A program made the translations under genes and the position numbers. 64,000 bases of DNA from Microbacterium sp. 18062 (GTDB lineage Bacteria; Actinomycetota; Actinomycetes; Actinomycetales; Microbacteriaceae): NCBI RefSeq assembly GCF_902706225.1, contig NZ_CACSKB010000002.1, forward strand, positions 1 to 64,000, read 5' to 3'. Below the pieces are notes generated by a model. The model saw only the letters and a list, made by a program, of their open reading frames with translations, searched no databases and was not told the origin of the DNA. Positions 1-10,878 of the stretch are shown in pieces; position 1 is the stretch's first letter; each line of letters starts with the position of its first letter.

Positions 1-56
1 CGCCCCGGCGGCCCCGCGAAGGGGGAGGCGCGGGGTTTCTCCATCGGTGATCGCTG

Positions 57-1220
57 TCAGAACGCGAGCGGGACGACGGCGAGGCCCACGATGAGCGGCG
101 CGGCCAACGCACCCCAGAGGACGAAGCGGCGCCACGGCACCTCGACGCCCTCGGCCCGCAGCCGCTCATGCCAGAGCAGCGTCGCGAGCGAGGCCCAGGG
201 GGTGATCAGAGGTCCGGCGTTGACGCCCACCAGCAGGGCGGCCAGCCGGGACGGCGCGTCGGCGGCGGCGGGCTCGAGGGCGAGATAGGCGGGGAGGTTC
301 CCGCCGACGTTCGCCCCGACCGCGCCGGCGCCGGCGACGCCCCAGAGGGAGAGCAGGTCGGTTCCGACGCCGAGCCCCCTGCCGACGAGATCGAGCACGC
401 CGGCGGATGCGGCGACGCCCGCCGCGAGGAACAGGCCGGAGGCGAAGAGCACGAGCTGCCACGGCACGAGCGAGAACCGGATGACCGTCGGCGAGCGCCA
501 CGCGAACACCGAGAGCAGGACGAGCGCCGCAGCGGTGGCGGGGATCCACGGTTCCAGCCCCGATACGAGCAACGGCATCATGACGCCGACCACGACGGCG
601 GACATGCCGAACAGAAGCGGATCGGCGACACGAGGGAGCGGACCGGGCGGGTACCTGCCGCGTAGGCGCCGCCGGTATCGCAGCCAGAGGATCAGCACCG
701 TCACGACGACGGCCACTCCGGCCGGACCCGCCAGCAGCGCGACGAAGGACAGGGCGTCGGACGAGGGCAGGCGATGGACCGCGAGCAGATTCGTGAGATT
801 CGAGACGGGGAGTGCGAGCGACGCCGTGTTCGCGAGCCACACGGTCGTGAAGGCGAAGGGCAGAGGCGACAGGCCGTTGGCGCGGGCCACCGCGACCACG
901 ACCGGGGTGAGCAGCACCGCCGTCGTGTCGAGCGAGAGGAACGCGGTGCACACGACCGCGAGCGCGACCACCATCGCCCAGAGCAGCGCCGTCCGTCCGC
1001 GCGCCAGAAGCGCGAGCCGGGCCGCCACGACATCGAACACGCCCGCGCGGGCCGCGAGCTCCGCGACGATCGTGACGGAGACGACGAAGACCAGAACCGG
1101 CCACACCCGCCCGGCTATCGCTGCCGCGCCCTCGACGGGCAGGAGGCCGCCAGCGATCGCGACGCCACCCGCGACGAGCAGCGCGCCGCCGATGAGTGCC
1201 AGCTTCACAGGGTCCATCAT
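57..1220 (-). CDS. SLC13/ArsB-like ion transporter permease
   Basis: Integral membrane protein of about 387 residues with roughly ten hydrophobic segments. The motifs SLDTTAVLLTPV and ANTASLALPVSNLTNLL match the conserved hairpin regions of the ion transporter superfamily (ArsB, NhaD and SLC13 permeases), which export arsenite or move cations or dicarboxylates. I place the start at the paired ATG codons (MMDPVKLAL) directly before the first membrane helix; the reading frame stays open further upstream, but that stretch is Arg-rich and unlike a membrane protein. It is transcribed away from thrS, with about 95 bases between the two starts. No arsR or arsC gene lies nearby, so the substrate cannot be assigned. 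Confidence 0.8.
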   Translation of the reverse strand: MMDPVKLALIGGALLVAGGVAIAGGLLPVEGAAAIAGRVWPVLVFVVSVTIVAELAARAGVFDVVAARLALLARGRTALLWAMVVALAVVCTAFLSLDTTAVLLTPVVVAVARANGLSPLPFAFTTVWLANTASLALPVSNLTNLLAVHRLPSSDALSFVALLAGPAGVAVVVTVLILWLRYRRRLRGRYPPGPLPRVADPLLFGMSAVVVGVMMPLLVSGLEPWIPATAAALVLLSVFAWRSPTVIRFSLVPWQLVLFASGLFLAAGVAASAGVLDLVGRGLGVGTDLLSLWGVAGAGAVGANVGGNLPAYLALEPAAADAPSRLAALLVGVNAGPLITPWASLATLLWHERLRAEGVEVPWRRFVLWGALAAPLIVGLAVVPLAF

Positions 1221-1278
1221 GGCCCCGGGAACGGCTCTCGACCGCCGCCTCCGGGCCGTCGCGGCGCCGGGCGACCGG

Positions 1279-1284
1279 TAGCCT
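1279..1284 (+). promoter_or_regulatory. Candidate -10 element for thrS (TAGCCT)
   Basis: TAGCCT fits the TANNNT hexamer that recurs before genes in this window. It would give a leader of about 24 bases ending in the ribosome binding site AGGAG before the GTG start. No convincing -35 box is visible. Confidence 0.45.
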
Positions 1285-1314
1285 GGACGGGAGCATTCTC
1301 CAGGAGAGTTATCC

Positions 1315-3321
1315 GTGACTGATCTGACCCCGGCCGCCGTCGAGTTCCCCGCCGACGGCTTCGCCCTCTTCCCCGACCGTTCGGTCGTCGCCCTCCGGGT
1401 GAACGGCGAGCTCAAGGACCTCGCGACGACGGTCACCGCCGGTGACGCGGTCGAGCCGGTGACGATCGGCTCGGCCGACGGTCTCGACATCCTGCGCCAC
1501 TCCGCGGCGCACGTGCTGGCCCAGGCGGTACAGCGGATCCGGCCGCAGACGAACCTCGGCATCGGGCCCCCGATCACCGATGGCTTCTACTACGACTTCG
1601 GCACCGACGCGCCGTTCACGCCCGAGGATCTGAAGGCGATCAAGAAGGAGATGGAGCGCATCGTCCGCGAGAGCCAGCGCTTCGTGCGTCGGGTGGTCAG
1701 CGACGACGAGGCACGCGCCGAGCTCGCCGACGAGCCGTTCAAGCTGGAGCTGATCGACCTGAAGGGCGGCACGAAGGAGGCGGCGGACGGCGCCTCGGTC
1801 GAGGTGGGCGCGGGCGAGCTGACCATCTACGACAACGTCACCCGCGACGGCGAGGTCGCCTGGCGCGACCTCTGCCGCGGCCCGCACCTGCCGAGCACCC
1901 GCATGGTCGGCAACGGTTGGGACCTGCAGCGCATCGCGGGCGCCTACTGGCGCGGGAGCGAGAAGAACCCGCAGCTCCAGCGCATCTACGGCACCGCGTG
2001 GCCGACGAAAGACGACCTGCGTGCGCACCAGCACCGGCTCGAGGAGGCCGCGAAGCGCGACCACCGCAAGCTCGGCAAGGAGCTCGACCTGTTCTCGTTC
2101 CCCGACGAGATCGGCTCGGGTCTGAGCGTGTGGCATCCCAAGGGCGGCGTCGTCCGCGGGGAGATGGAGCAGCACGCGCGCCGGCGGCACGTCGAAGGCG
2201 GCTACACCTACGTCTACACGCCGCACATCTCCAAGGAGGACCTGTTTCTCACCTCGAACCACCTCGTGACCTACCGCGAGGGCATGTTCCCGCCGATCCG
2301 CATGGACGAGGAGCGGGATGCGGACGGTGTCGTCACCAAGGCCGGTCAGGACTACTACCTGAAGCCGATGAACTGCCCGATGCACATCCTCATCTACAAG
2401 GAGCGGGCGCGCAGCTATCGCGACCTGCCGATGCGTCTGGCCGAGAACGGCACGGTCTACCGCAACGAGCTCTCCGGGGCGCTCCACGGCCTCACCCGGG
2501 TTCGCGGGTTCACCCAGGACGACTCGCACCTGTTCGTGACGCCCGAGCAGCTCGAGACCGAGGCGACCCGGGTGCTGGAGTTCGTCATCTCGATGCTGCG
2601 CGACTTCGGGCTCGACGACTTCGAGCTCGAGCTGTCGATGCGCGACGACGAGAAGTCGAAGTGGATCGGCTCGGACGAGTTCTGGGAGTACTCCACGAAC
2701 GCGCTCCGCAGCGTCGCCCTGGCCAGCGGACTGAAGCTCACCGAGGTGCCCGGTGAGGCGGCCTTCTACGGCCCGAAGATCGACCTCAAGACGAAGGACG
2801 CGATCGGTCGCGTCTGGCAGCTGTCGACCGTGCAGGTCGACCCGAACCTCCCGGAGCGGTTCGAGCTCGAGTACACCGGACCGGATGGTGGGAAGCACCG
2901 CCCGATCATGATCCACCGCGCGCTCTTCGGCTCGATCGAGCGGTTCTTCGCCATCCTGCTCGAGCACTACGCGGGAGCGTTCCCGGTATGGCTGGCGCCG
3001 GTGCAGGTCGTCGCGATCCCGGTGGCCGCCGAGTACGGCGACTACCTCGACGGGATCGTCGAGCGGCTGCGCGGCCACGGCGTCCGTGCTGAGGTCGACC
3101 ACTCCGACGACCGGATGCAGAAGAAGATCCGCACGCACACGACCCAGAAGGTGCCGCTCCAGCTGATCGCGGGGGAGCAGGACCGGTCGGCCGGCACCGT
3201 CTCGTTCCGCTTCCGCGACGGCACGCAGACCAACGGCATCCCGGTGGAGGAGGCCGTCTCGCGCATTCTGGTCGCGATCGCGCAGAAGACCCTGGTCGAC
3301 ACCGCCGAGGATCTGGCGTGA
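1315..3321 (+). CDS. thrS: Threonine--tRNA ligase
   Basis: Cytosolic class II aminoacyl-tRNA synthetase that charges tRNA-Thr. The 668-residue length is normal for the bacterial enzyme. An N-terminal TGS domain (about residues 1-60) is followed by the editing domain starting at HSAAH (residue 62). The catalytic core carries the zinc ligands C354 (MNCPMH), H405 (TQDDSH) and H534 (IMIHRALF), with spacing close to the E. coli enzyme. The anticodon-binding domain follows VWLAPVQ. The GTG start is chosen because AGGAG lies just upstream and the TGS domain begins there. The stop overlaps the downstream HIT gene by four bases, so the two are probably cotranscribed. No T-box leader is visible. Confidence 0.97.
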   Translation: MTDLTPAAVEFPADGFALFPDRSVVALRVNGELKDLATTVTAGDAVEPVTIGSADGLDILRHSAAHVLAQAVQRIRPQTNLGIGPPITDGFYYDFGTDAPFTPEDLKAIKKEMERIVRESQRFVRRVVSDDEARAELADEPFKLELIDLKGGTKEAADGASVEVGAGELTIYDNVTRDGEVAWRDLCRGPHLPSTRMVGNGWDLQRIAGAYWRGSEKNPQLQRIYGTAWPTKDDLRAHQHRLEEAAKRDHRKLGKELDLFSFPDEIGSGLSVWHPKGGVVRGEMEQHARRRHVEGGYTYVYTPHISKEDLFLTSNHLVTYREGMFPPIRMDEERDADGVVTKAGQDYYLKPMNCPMHILIYKERARSYRDLPMRLAENGTVYRNELSGALHGLTRVRGFTQDDSHLFVTPEQLETEATRVLEFVISMLRDFGLDDFELELSMRDDEKSKWIGSDEFWEYSTNALRSVALASGLKLTEVPGEAAFYGPKIDLKTKDAIGRVWQLSTVQVDPNLPERFELEYTGPDGGKHRPIMIHRALFGSIERFFAILLEHYAGAFPVWLAPVQVVAIPVAAEYGDYLDGIVERLRGHGVRAEVDHSDDRMQKKIRTHTTQKVPLQLIAGEQDRSAGTVSFRFRDGTQTNGIPVEEAVSRILVAIAQKTLVDTAEDLA

Positions 3322-3875
3322 GCCAGGAACCCGGGGCGGAGGATGCGGGGCTCACCGCCGCATCCGAGTTCGCCGGCGTGCCGGACGAGTTCCAGCGGCT
3401 GTGGACCCCTCACCGGATGGCCTACATCCAGGCGGGACCGGAGCCCCTGGCCGACGACTGCCCGTTCTGCGCCGCTCCGGGCAAGCGCGACGAGGACGGG
3501 CTGATCGTCCACCGCGGCACGCACGCGTATGTGCTGCTGAACCTCTTCCCGTACAACTCGGGACACCTCCTGGTATGCCCCTATCGGCATATCGCGAGCT
3601 ACGACGACGCGACCGTCCACGAGGTCGCCGAGATCGGCGCGCTCACGCAGACCGCGATGCGGGTGCTGCGATCGGTGTCTCGCTGCGACGGCTTCAATAT
3701 CGGGATGAACCAGGGGGCGGTCGCCGGCGCCGGCGTCGCGGCTCATCTCCACCAGCACATCGTGCCGCGCTGGGCGACCGATGCGAACTTCTTCCCGATC
3801 ATCGCGAAGACGAAGGCCCTCCCGCAGCTGCTCGGCGAAGTGCGCGAGGCCGTCGCGGGCGCCTGGCCCGCCTGA
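3318..3875 (+). CDS. HIT family nucleotide phosphorylase/hydrolase
   Basis: A 185-residue HIT (histidine triad) protein. The signature HLHQHIV carries the three active-site histidines, and CPFC near the N-terminus is typical of the actinobacterial branch. The closest known family is mycobacterial Rv2613c, an AP4A phosphorylase also encoded directly after thrS. The GTG start overlaps the thrS stop (GTGA), indicating translational coupling. A role in removing dinucleoside polyphosphates made by aminoacyl-tRNA synthetases is plausible, but it is inferred from family and context. Confidence 0.9.
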   Translation: MSQEPGAEDAGLTAASEFAGVPDEFQRLWTPHRMAYIQAGPEPLADDCPFCAAPGKRDEDGLIVHRGTHAYVLLNLFPYNSGHLLVCPYRHIASYDDATVHEVAEIGALTQTAMRVLRSVSRCDGFNIGMNQGAVAGAGVAAHLHQHIVPRWATDANFFPIIAKTKALPQLLGEVREAVAGAWPA

Positions 3876-3929
3876 GCGCTCCCCGGCCGGCGGCGGTGCT
3901 GCACCGGCCGAGCAGGAGAAGTCCTCGAA

Positions 3930-3958
3930 ACAGGAGGATCTGCGCGGGATCGTCCTGT
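3930..3958. terminator. Possible bidirectional terminator hairpin between convergent genes
   Basis: ACAGGAGGAT and ATCGTCCTGT form 10-base arms with one mismatch around a nine-base loop. The hairpin lies between the stops of the HIT gene and the convergent pyridoxal kinase gene. There is no T-tract, so assignment rests on position and symmetry only. Confidence 0.4.
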
Positions 3959-3988
3959 CCGAGGATCTCTCCTGTGCAGCGGATGCGG

Positions 3989-4840
3989 TCAGCGCACCTG
4001 GCGCACCGCGAACTGCATCCGCGGGTGCGCGTAGGACTCCTGGGACTCGACGAGCTGCAGCTCGCGCTCGCCCGACCGGTGCGTGCGCTCGAGCAGGTCG
4101 TAGACGCTCGACGAGGTGCGAGCCAGCGCCTCGGCCGCGTCGCCGGTGGCGCGGTAGTGGGCCGTGAACAGTGCCGCCGTGACGTCGCCGGACCCGTTCG
4201 CCTTCATCGGGAGGAGCGGCGTCTGCACGACCCAGGCGCCGCGATCGTCGACGACCAGCATCTCGATCGTCCCCTCCTCCCGGTCCGGACGCTCGACGCT
4301 GGTCACGAGCACCGTGGCCGGGCCCGTCGCGCGCACGAGGCCGGCCGAGGCGAGGGTCGATTCGATCGTGTCGGGGCTCGTGCCGGTGAGGTACCCGAGC
4401 TCGAACTGGTTGGGGGTGATGAGGTCGGCGACCGGCACCACCCGCTCGCGGAGGAGATCCGGGATGGCGGGGGCGACGAAGCAGCCGGACTTCGCATTGC
4501 CCATCACCGGGTCGCAGGCGTAGACGGCCCCGGGGTTCGCGGCCTTCACACGTGCCACGGCATCGATGATGACGTCGGCGATGCCCTCGCTGCCCTGATA
4601 TCCCGACAGCACGACGTCGATCTGCCCGAAGACGCCCCGTTCCTCGATGCCGGTGATCACCGCGGCCACGTCGTCCGGCGAGATGAGCGGACCCCGCCAG
4701 GCCCCGTAGCCGGTGTGGTTGGAGTAGGTGACCGTGTAGACGGGGAGCACCTCGACGCCGATGCGCTGCAGGGGGAACACGGCCGCCGAGTTGCCCACGT
4801 GTCCGTAGGCGACGGCGGACTGGATCGAGAGGATCTTCAC
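3989..4840 (-). CDS. pdxY: Pyridoxal kinase PdxY
   Basis: A 283-residue ribokinase-fold enzyme phosphorylating pyridoxal to pyridoxal 5'-phosphate (PLP). Family hallmarks are the N-terminal ILSIQSAVAYGHVGNSAA, the central CDPVMGNAKSGCFV, LITPNQFELGYLTG, and the C-terminal anion hole KANGSGD with the catalytic Asp. Length and motifs fit the PdxY/PdxK group. It lies seven bases after the MocR-type regulator gene on the same strand and probably shares its transcript. The divergent neighbours pdxS-pdxT make PLP de novo, so the locus combines salvage and synthesis of the same cofactor. Confidence 0.95.
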   Translation of the reverse strand: MKILSIQSAVAYGHVGNSAAVFPLQRIGVEVLPVYTVTYSNHTGYGAWRGPLISPDDVAAVITGIEERGVFGQIDVVLSGYQGSEGIADVIIDAVARVKAANPGAVYACDPVMGNAKSGCFVAPAIPDLLRERVVPVADLITPNQFELGYLTGTSPDTIESTLASAGLVRATGPATVLVTSVERPDREEGTIEMLVVDDRGAWVVQTPLLPMKANGSGDVTAALFTAHYRATGDAAEALARTSSSVYDLLERTHRSGERELQLVESQESYAHPRMQFAVRQVR

Positions 4841-4847
4841 CGGACGA

Positions 4848-6194
4848 TCATCCCATCCTCTGCGTCATGACCGTGTCGACGGCTGCCGCGATGTCGGCGG
4901 CCAGGCGGTCGGCATCCGCATCCGACAGCTCGTGCACCGTCAGCCGCAGCCTCCGGCCGGCGGCGTCGTCCGCGAGGACGAATTCGTCGCCGGTGCGGGC
5001 GAGCCAGCCGCGCCGCATGAGCTGCTCCGACACCGCGCGGGCGGGGACGGGGAGCGGAACCCAGAGGTTGAGCCCGTCGCCGACGCTCGTCTCCACGCCG
5101 TGCTCGGTGAGCCGGCGGGCGAACACGGCGTTGCGCTCGGCGTAGTGCGCCCGGGCCCGCTCGATCGTGCGCATCGCCGCCGGATCGGTCGCGAGGGCGT
5201 GGGTCAGCCGCTGCAGCAGATGGCTCACCCAGGTCGTCCCCGGGCTCAGCCGCATCGAGAGCCGCTCGGCGGTGTCGGGGTCAGATGCGGCGACCGCCAG
5301 GCACATGTCGGGTCCGAGGAACTTCGACACCGAGCGGACGAGCGCCCAGCGCTGGTGCTCCACGCCGATGATCGAATGGTAGGGCTGCGAGGAGAGCAGC
5401 GAGAAGTGATCGTCCTCGATCACGAGGACGTAGGGATGGTCGGCGAGCACCTCGCGCAGCGCGGCGGCCCGGTGCGGAGAGAGGCTCGCGCCGGTCGGGT
5501 TCTGCGCCCGCGGCGTGCACACGACCGCGCGCACCCCGGCATCGAGCGCGGCGCCGAGGCCCGCCACCGTCATGCCCTCGGCGTCGACCGGGACGGGTAC
5601 GGCGCGGTATCCGCCGAGCCGGACGGTGTGGATGCTGGCGAGGAAGCACGGGTCCTCGAGGGCGACGGCGTCGTCACGGGTGAGCGCCTGCGCGAGGAGC
5701 CGCTCGACCGCGTCGACCGCTCCGCTCGTGATCGTCAGCCGCATCCGTCCGGCCGGCGCGAGCCCCGCGCCCATCCACGCGGTCGCCCACTGCTCGAGAC
5801 CGGCGTCGATGACCGGCTCGCCGTAGAGCACGGGACGGCCGACGACCCCGGGAAGGGCCGCGGTCGCCTCGGGGATGAGCGCCGGATCGGGGTTTCCGGT
5901 ACCGACGTCGCGCAGCACCGTGCCGGCCGCGTAGCCCTCCTGCGCGACCGGCGTGCGGTCCGCGACGAGCGTTCCGCCCCGCCCGCGGGTGACGACCACG
6001 CCCGCGCCGGCCAGCTGTCGATAGGCGGCGACGACGGTGTTGCGGTTGACGCTCAGGACCTCGGCCAGCGCGCGCACCGGGGGGAGGGCGTCGCCGGCGC
6101 GGAGCACGCCGCGCTCGACGAGTGCGCGCACGCTGTCCGCGATCTCTGCGGCGGATTCCCCGACGATACGGGCCGGAACGGGACGAGGGGTCAC
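4848..6194 (-). CDS. pdxR: MocR-family transcriptional regulator (PdxR-type)
   Basis: A 448-residue fusion of a GntR-type winged helix (about residues 10-75; LPPVRALAEVLSVNRNTV is the recognition region) to a fold type I aminotransferase domain. The putative PLP-binding lysine is K291 in VRSVSKFLG, and the substrate-pocket motif PRAQNPTGAS is present. MocR proteins bind PLP and control B6 genes; PdxR activates divergent pdxST in Corynebacterium and Listeria. Here the gene diverges from pdxS across 94 bases and precedes pdxY, which fits that role exactly. The GTG start is favoured because TAGACT lies seven bases upstream, predicting a leaderless mRNA. Regulation of pdxST is inferred from context. 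Confidence 0.88.
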   Translation of the reverse strand: MTPRPVPARIVGESAAEIADSVRALVERGVLRAGDALPPVRALAEVLSVNRNTVVAAYRQLAGAGVVVTRGRGGTLVADRTPVAQEGYAAGTVLRDVGTGNPDPALIPEATAALPGVVGRPVLYGEPVIDAGLEQWATAWMGAGLAPAGRMRLTITSGAVDAVERLLAQALTRDDAVALEDPCFLASIHTVRLGGYRAVPVPVDAEGMTVAGLGAALDAGVRAVVCTPRAQNPTGASLSPHRAAALREVLADHPYVLVIEDDHFSLLSSQPYHSIIGVEHQRWALVRSVSKFLGPDMCLAVAASDPDTAERLSMRLSPGTTWVSHLLQRLTHALATDPAAMRTIERARAHYAERNAVFARRLTEHGVETSVGDGLNLWVPLPVPARAVSEQLMRRGWLARTGDEFVLADDAAGRRLRLTVHELSDADADRLAADIAAAVDTVMTQRMG

Positions 6195-6201
6195 CGGGAG
6201 G

Positions 6202-6207
6202 AGTCTA
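6202..6207 (-). promoter_or_regulatory. Candidate -10 element for pdxR (TAGACT), leaderless
   Basis: On the minus strand TAGACT is separated from the GTG start by seven bases, so transcription would begin at or next to the start codon. The intervening CCTCCCG is pyrimidine-rich and contains no Shine-Dalgarno sequence. Confidence 0.5.
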
Positions 6208-6228
6208 CGCGCTGGTACATGCTATGTT

Positions 6229-6242
6229 TTGGCCTAGGTCAA
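6229..6242. promoter_or_regulatory. Candidate PdxR operator, imperfect 14-base palindrome
   Basis: TTGGCCTAGGTCAA is symmetric except for one G/T position. It lies in the pdxR-pdxS intergenic region, just after a possible pdxS -10 (TATGTT, 6223-6228). TGGCCTA also resembles the TGGWCTA core that I recall from corynebacterial PdxR sites. Binding by the neighbouring MocR protein is inferred. Confidence 0.4.
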
Positions 6243-6288
6243 TAGGTGCGCTGCGGGACCCGTCGCAGTCTCCGGAGAGGATCCACCC

Positions 6289-7168
<880 letters not shown>

Positions 7169-7179
<11 letters not shown>

Positions 7180-7771
7180 CCGCCCCCGCGTCGGAGTCCT
7201 CGCGCTGCAGGGCGACGTGCGAGAGCACCTGCACGTGCTCGGCGCGCTCGGCGCCGACGCGGTGCCGGTGCGCCGGCCCGAGGAGCTCCCCGCGATCGAC
7301 GGACTCGTGCTGCCGGGCGGCGAGTCGAGCGTCATCGACAAGCTCGCGCGCGCGTTCGGGATGCAGCGACCGCTGCGGTCGGCGATCGCCACGGGCCTGC
7401 CGGTCTACGGCACGTGCGCGGGGCTGATCCTGCTCGCGGACGAGATCGTCGACGGGATCGCCGGACAGCAGACGTTCGGCGGACTGGACGTCGTGGTGCG
7501 CCGGAACGCGTTCGGCAGCCAGGCGGAATCGTTCGAGACGCACCTGGAGGTGCCGACGCTCGGAGACCCTCCGGTGCACGCTGTGTTCATCCGCGCCCCG
7601 CTGGTCGAACGCGTCGGACCCGACGCCGAGACGCTCGCGACGCTGCCGGACGGCCGGGTCGTCGCCGTCGCGCAGGGCAACCTGCTCGGTACCTCCTTCC
7701 ATCCGGAGGTGACGGGGGAGAAGCGCTTCCACGAGCGGTTCCTCGATATCGTGCGGGCGCGGCTGAACTAG
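7169..7771 (+). CDS. pdxT: Pyridoxal 5'-phosphate synthase, glutaminase subunit PdxT
   Basis: A 200-residue class I glutamine amidotransferase supplying ammonia to PdxS. It shows [13 protein letters not shown] at the N-terminus, LPGGESSV, the nucleophile C83 in [12 protein letters not shown], and the His/Glu pair in SFHPEVT. The GTG start overlaps the pdxS reading frame by 11 bases, and the normal family N-terminus begins within a few residues. It is cotranscribed with pdxS. Its stop codon overlaps a TAGAAT promoter element that appears to serve yebC. Confidence 0.96.
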
Positions 7772-7774
7772 AAT
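7769..7774 (+). promoter_or_regulatory. Candidate -10 element for yebC (TAGAAT)
   Basis: TAGAAT begins inside the pdxT stop codon and lies 38 bases before the yebC ATG, with CGGGAGA as ribosome binding site. It would start a separate transcript here. Confidence 0.45.
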
Positions 7775-7812
7775 CGTCCACGGACTTTCCAGCCGCTGAA
7801 CACGGGAGATTC

Positions 7813-8571
7813 ATGTCCGGGCATTCCAAGTGGGCGACGACCAAGCACAAGAAGGCCGTCATCGACGCACGCCGTGCCAAGTCGTTCGCCAAGCTCATCA
7901 AGAACATCGAGGTCGCCGCGAAGATGGGCGGTGCGGATCTCGCGGGCAACCCGACGCTGTACGACGCCGTGCAGAAGGCGAAGAAGACGTCGGTCCCGAA
8001 CGACAACATCGACCGCGCCATCAAGCGCGGCGCCGGCATCGGCGGCGAGTCGATCGAGTACCTCACGATCGTCTACGAAGGCTACGGACCGAACGGCGTG
8101 GCGCTGCTGATCGAGTGCCTCACCGACAACAAGAACCGTGCGGCCGCCGAGGTGCGCACGGCGCTCTCGCGCAACGGGGGCACGCTCGCGGATCCCGGCT
8201 CGGTCGCGTACAACTTCTCGCGCAAGGGCGTCATCGTCGTCTCCGGCGAGGGGGCCGACGAGGACGAGGTCATGCTCGCCGCCCTCGAGGCCGGTGCCGA
8301 GGAGGTCGAGCCGCACGCCCAGGGCTTCGAGGTCGTGACGGAGGCCTCCGACCTCGTGCCGGTGCGCTCCGCACTGCAGGAGGCGGGGCTCGACTACGAG
8401 TCCGCCGACGTGGAGTTCGTGCCGAGTCTCAAGGTCGAGGTGGATGCGGACACCGCGCGGAAGGTCTTCCGGCTGATCGACGCGCTGGAGGACAGCGACG
8501 ACGTGCAGAACGTCTTCTCGAACTTCGATCTCACCCCCGAGGTGCAGGCGGAGCTCGAAGCCGACGAGTGA
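7813..8571 (+). CDS. YebC/PmpR-family protein (TACO1 family)
   Basis: A 252-residue member of the universal YebC family, opening with [21 protein letters not shown], the invariant family start. The family is annotated as transcriptional regulators and has more recently been linked to translation of polyproline stretches. The acidic C-terminal half ([19 protein letters not shown]) is typical. The reading frame is open upstream of this ATG but overlaps pdxT, so the conserved MSGHSKW start is taken. It precedes ruvC, its usual neighbour in actinobacteria and many other bacteria. Confidence 0.94.
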   Translation: MSGHSKWATTKHKKAVIDARRAKSFAKLIKNIEVAAKMGGADLAGNPTLYDAVQKAKKTSVPNDNIDRAIKRGAGIGGESIEYLTIVYEGYGPNGVALLIECLTDNKNRAAAEVRTALSRNGGTLADPGSVAYNFSRKGVIVVSGEGADEDEVMLAALEAGAEEVEPHAQGFEVVTEASDLVPVRSALQEAGLDYESADVEFVPSLKVEVDADTARKVFRLIDALEDSDDVQNVFSNFDLTPEVQAELEADE

Positions 8572-8612
8572 TCCGCTCCGCGCGCCGCGCCCGCCCGGCG
8601 GCACGGCGCGCT

Positions 8613-8618
8613 TAGCGT
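8613..8618 (+). promoter_or_regulatory. Candidate -10 element for ruvC (TAGCGT), leaderless
   Basis: TAGCGT is seven bases before the ruvC ATG, the spacing expected if transcription starts on the A of the start codon. Confidence 0.45.
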
Positions 8619-8625
8619 GGGGAAG

Positions 8626-9195
8626 ATGAGCGGCTCGCTGCGCGTGATGGGCGTGGACCCCGGCCTGACCAGGTGCGGGATCGGTGTGGTCGACGTCGCG
8701 CCGGACCGCAGTGCGCGTCTCGTGCACGTCGGTGTCGTGCGTTCGTCCCCGGACGCGCCGATCGCCGAGCGGCTGCACACGATCGCGACGGGCCTGCGCG
8801 AGGCCGTGCGGCTGCACCGGCCCATGGTCGTCGCCGTCGAGCGTGTGTTCGCGCAGCAGAACCGCAGCACGGTGATGGGAACGGCACAGGCCAGCGGGAT
8901 CGCCCTGCTGATCGCCGCCGAGCACGGGCTGCCCGCGGCCACGCACACCCCCAGCGAGGTCAAGGCCGCGATCACCGGCTACGGCTCGGCCGAGAAGCTG
9001 CAGGTGCAGACGATGGTCGCGCGCATCCTGCGCCTGGATGCGCTGCCCCAGCCGGCGGATGCGGCGGACGCGCTGGCGCTCGCGCTCTGCCACGCGTGGC
9101 GGGGCGGTGCACCTGCCGCGGGCGGCGACGGCGCGGCCGCGCTGACGCCGGCGCAACGGGCCTGGCGGAGCGCGGAGAGATCGTCGCGGCGCTGA
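8626..9195 (+). CDS. ruvC: Crossover junction endodeoxyribonuclease RuvC
   Basis: A 189-residue RNase H-fold resolvase that cleaves Holliday junctions together with RuvAB. The catalytic acidic residues are visible: the Asp in [11 protein letters not shown], the Glu in [10 protein letters not shown], and the Asp pair of [15 protein letters not shown]. An in-frame GTG lies three codons earlier, but the ATG fits better with the TAGCGT -10 seven bases upstream. It is followed by ruvA and ruvB. Confidence 0.96.
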   Translation: MSGSLRVMGVDPGLTRCGIGVVDVAPDRSARLVHVGVVRSSPDAPIAERLHTIATGLREAVRLHRPMVVAVERVFAQQNRSTVMGTAQASGIALLIAAEHGLPAATHTPSEVKAAITGYGSAEKLQVQTMVARILRLDALPQPADAADALALALCHAWRGGAPAAGGDGAAALTPAQRAWRSAERSSRR

Positions 9196-9227
9196 GCGTG
9201 TCGATCGAACATATCTCCGAGCGCAGC

Positions 9228-9233
9228 TAAGGT
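9228..9233 (+). promoter_or_regulatory. Candidate -10 element for ruvA (TAAGGT)
   Basis: TAAGGT lies six bases before the ruvA ATG. The purine stretch GGAGGAA also lies there but is too close to the start to act as a normal Shine-Dalgarno sequence, so a leaderless start is possible. Confidence 0.35.
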
Positions 9234-9239
9234 GGAGGA

Positions 9240-9857
9240 ATGATCGCATCGCTTCGGGGGACCGTCATCCACACCGGTCCCGACGCGCTCGTGCTCGAGG
9301 TCGCCGGGGTCGGCTATTCCCTGTCGGTGACGCCGGATGTGGCGCGCAGCGCCCATCTCGGCGACGACTTCGTGCTGCACACGCACCTCATCGTGCGCGA
9401 GGACGCCCTCTCGCTCGTGGGGTTCCGCACACGCGAGGAGCTCGCGGTGTTCGGCAGCCTCATCGCCGTGTCCGGCGTCGGGCCGAAGTCCGCGCTCGGC
9501 GTCCTGGCCGAGATGTCGATCGACCAGATCGCACAGGCGGTCGCCGACGAGGCGGATGCTCCCTTCCGCAAGGTGTCGGGCATCGGCCCGAAGACGGCGA
9601 AGCTCATCGTCGTGCAGCTCGCTGGAAAGCTCGCGCCTCCCACGACGTCCGCCGCTCCGGGCGCCGGGGTCGCCCCCGATCTCGCGGCGCAGGTCGCGCA
9701 GGCGCTCGTCGGCCTCGGCTGGTCGGAGCGCGTGGCCGCCGAGACGGCCGAGGAGGTCATCGCCGGCGCCGGACCGGACGAGCGCACCGTCGCCGTGCTG
9801 CTCCGGCGCGCGCTGGCCGAGCTCGGGCCCGCGCGCGGGGAGCTCGCGCGTGGATGA
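9240..9857 (+). CDS. ruvA: Holliday junction branch migration protein RuvA
   Basis: A 205-residue DNA-binding subunit that clamps Holliday junctions for RuvB. It begins MIASLRGTV with an OB-fold domain. Two helix-hairpin-helix motifs follow: [14 protein letters not shown] and [20 protein letters not shown] flexible linker leads to the C-terminal RuvB-binding domain ([15 protein letters not shown]). ruvB starts within its last codons (8-base overlap), so the two subunits are translationally coupled. Confidence 0.97.
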   Translation: MIASLRGTVIHTGPDALVLEVAGVGYSLSVTPDVARSAHLGDDFVLHTHLIVREDALSLVGFRTREELAVFGSLIAVSGVGPKSALGVLAEMSIDQIAQAVADEADAPFRKVSGIGPKTAKLIVVQLAGKLAPPTTSAAPGAGVAPDLAAQVAQALVGLGWSERVAAETAEEVIAGAGPDERTVAVLLRRALAELGPARGELARG

Positions 9858-10878
9858 GCTGCGCGACGCCGGAACGCCGGCGGAGGACGGAGAGCTGGCG
9901 ATCGAGGGCGCGCTGCGGCCGACCTCGCTGGCCGAGTTCGTCGGCCAGCAGAGGGTGCGTGCGCAGCTTCAGCTCCTGCTCGCGGCGGCGCGCATCCAAC
10001 AACGTCCGCCCGATCACATCCTGCTGTCCGGACCCCCGGGGCTCGGCAAGACGACGCTCGCGATGATCGTCGCGCACGAGAGCGGGCGCGCCCTCCGGCT
10101 CTCCAGCGGTCCCGCCATCCAGCATGCGGGCGACCTCGCCGCGCTGCTGTCCTCGCTCACGCCGGGGGAGGTGCTGTTCATCGACGAGATCCACCGGATG
10201 ACGCGGTCCGCCGAGGAGATGCTCTATCTCGCCATGGAGGACTTCCGCATCGACATCATGGTCGGCAAGGGCGCGGGCGCGACCAGCATCCCGCTCGATC
10301 TCGCTCCCTTCACGCTGGTCGGTGCGACGACCCGGTCGGGGCTCCTGCCGAATCCGCTCCGTGACCGCTTCGGCTTCACGGCGCACCTGGAGTACTACGA
10401 GCCCGAGGAGCTCGAGCGCGTGCTCGAGCGATCGGCCGACATGCTCGGGGTCGGCATCCCGGGCACCGCGCGTGCCGAGATCGCCCGGCGCTCGCGGGGG
10501 ACGCCCCGCATCGCGAACCGTCTGCTGCGCCGCGTGCGCGACTATCTGATCGTGCACGCGGACCACACCGCGGCGGACCTGCGCACCGTGGACGCGGCGC
10601 TCGATCTCTATGACGTGGACAGCATCGGCCTCGACCGCCTGGACCGCGTCGTGCTCGACGCGTTGATCCGGAGATTCCGCGGCGGTCCCGTCGGTCTCGG
10701 CACCCTCGCCGTGGCGGTCGGCGAGGAACCGGACATGATCGAGTCGGTCGTCGAGCCGTATCTCGTGCGGATCGGATTCATGGGCCGCACTCCGCGGGGG
10801 CGGGTGGCGACTCCGGAGGCCTACGCCCACCTCGATGTGCCGCATCCGTCCGGAGCGTTGCGCCTCGATGACCTATAA
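9850..10878 (+). CDS. ruvB: Holliday junction branch migration ATPase RuvB
   Basis: A 342-residue AAA+ hexameric motor. It shows [11 protein letters not shown], Walker [10 protein letters not shown] (near residue 60), Walker B FIDEIHRM, sensor 1 [18 protein letters not shown], the arginine-containing [15 protein letters not shown], and the C-terminal winged helix ending [12 protein letters not shown]. The GTG start gives VDELRD and overlaps the end of ruvA; a nearby ATG is in another frame. Its stop codon lies inside the TATAAT element that probably starts yajC transcription. Confidence 0.97.
   Translation: MDELRDAGTPAEDGELAIEGALRPTSLAEFVGQQRVRAQLQLLLAAARIQQRPPDHILLSGPPGLGKTTLAMIVAHESGRALRLSSGPAIQHAGDLAALLSSLTPGEVLFIDEIHRMTRSAEEMLYLAMEDFRIDIMVGKGAGATSIPLDLAPFTLVGATTRSGLLPNPLRDRFGFTAHLEYYEPEELERVLERSADMLGVGIPGTARAEIARRSRGTPRIANRLLRRVRDYLIVHADHTAADLRTVDAALDLYDVDSIGLDRLDRVVLDALIRRFRGGPVGLGTLAVAVGEEPDMIESVVEPYLVRIGFMGRTPRGRVATPEAYAHLDVPHPSGALRLDDL

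Noticed and set aside
1221..1314. T-box leader before thrS
   Set aside because: The gap is under 100 bases, the candidate promoter leaves a leader of about 24 bases, and no T-box motif is visible.
1309..3138. A 609-codon minus-strand frame opposite thrS
   Set aside because: Shadow of thrS: low-complexity Arg/Leu/Asp/Val sequence without motifs, fully covered by a certain gene.
6211..6220. GCTGGTACAT in the pdxR-pdxS gap, resembling a half-site of the quinate module operators
   Set aside because: Only one half-site without its partner at the right spacing; most likely chance.
9337..9849. Extended N-terminus of ruvB from an upstream in-frame start
   Set aside because: The extra 171 codons lie inside ruvA and translate to Arg/Ser-rich sequence; the GTG at 9850 gives the family N-terminus.
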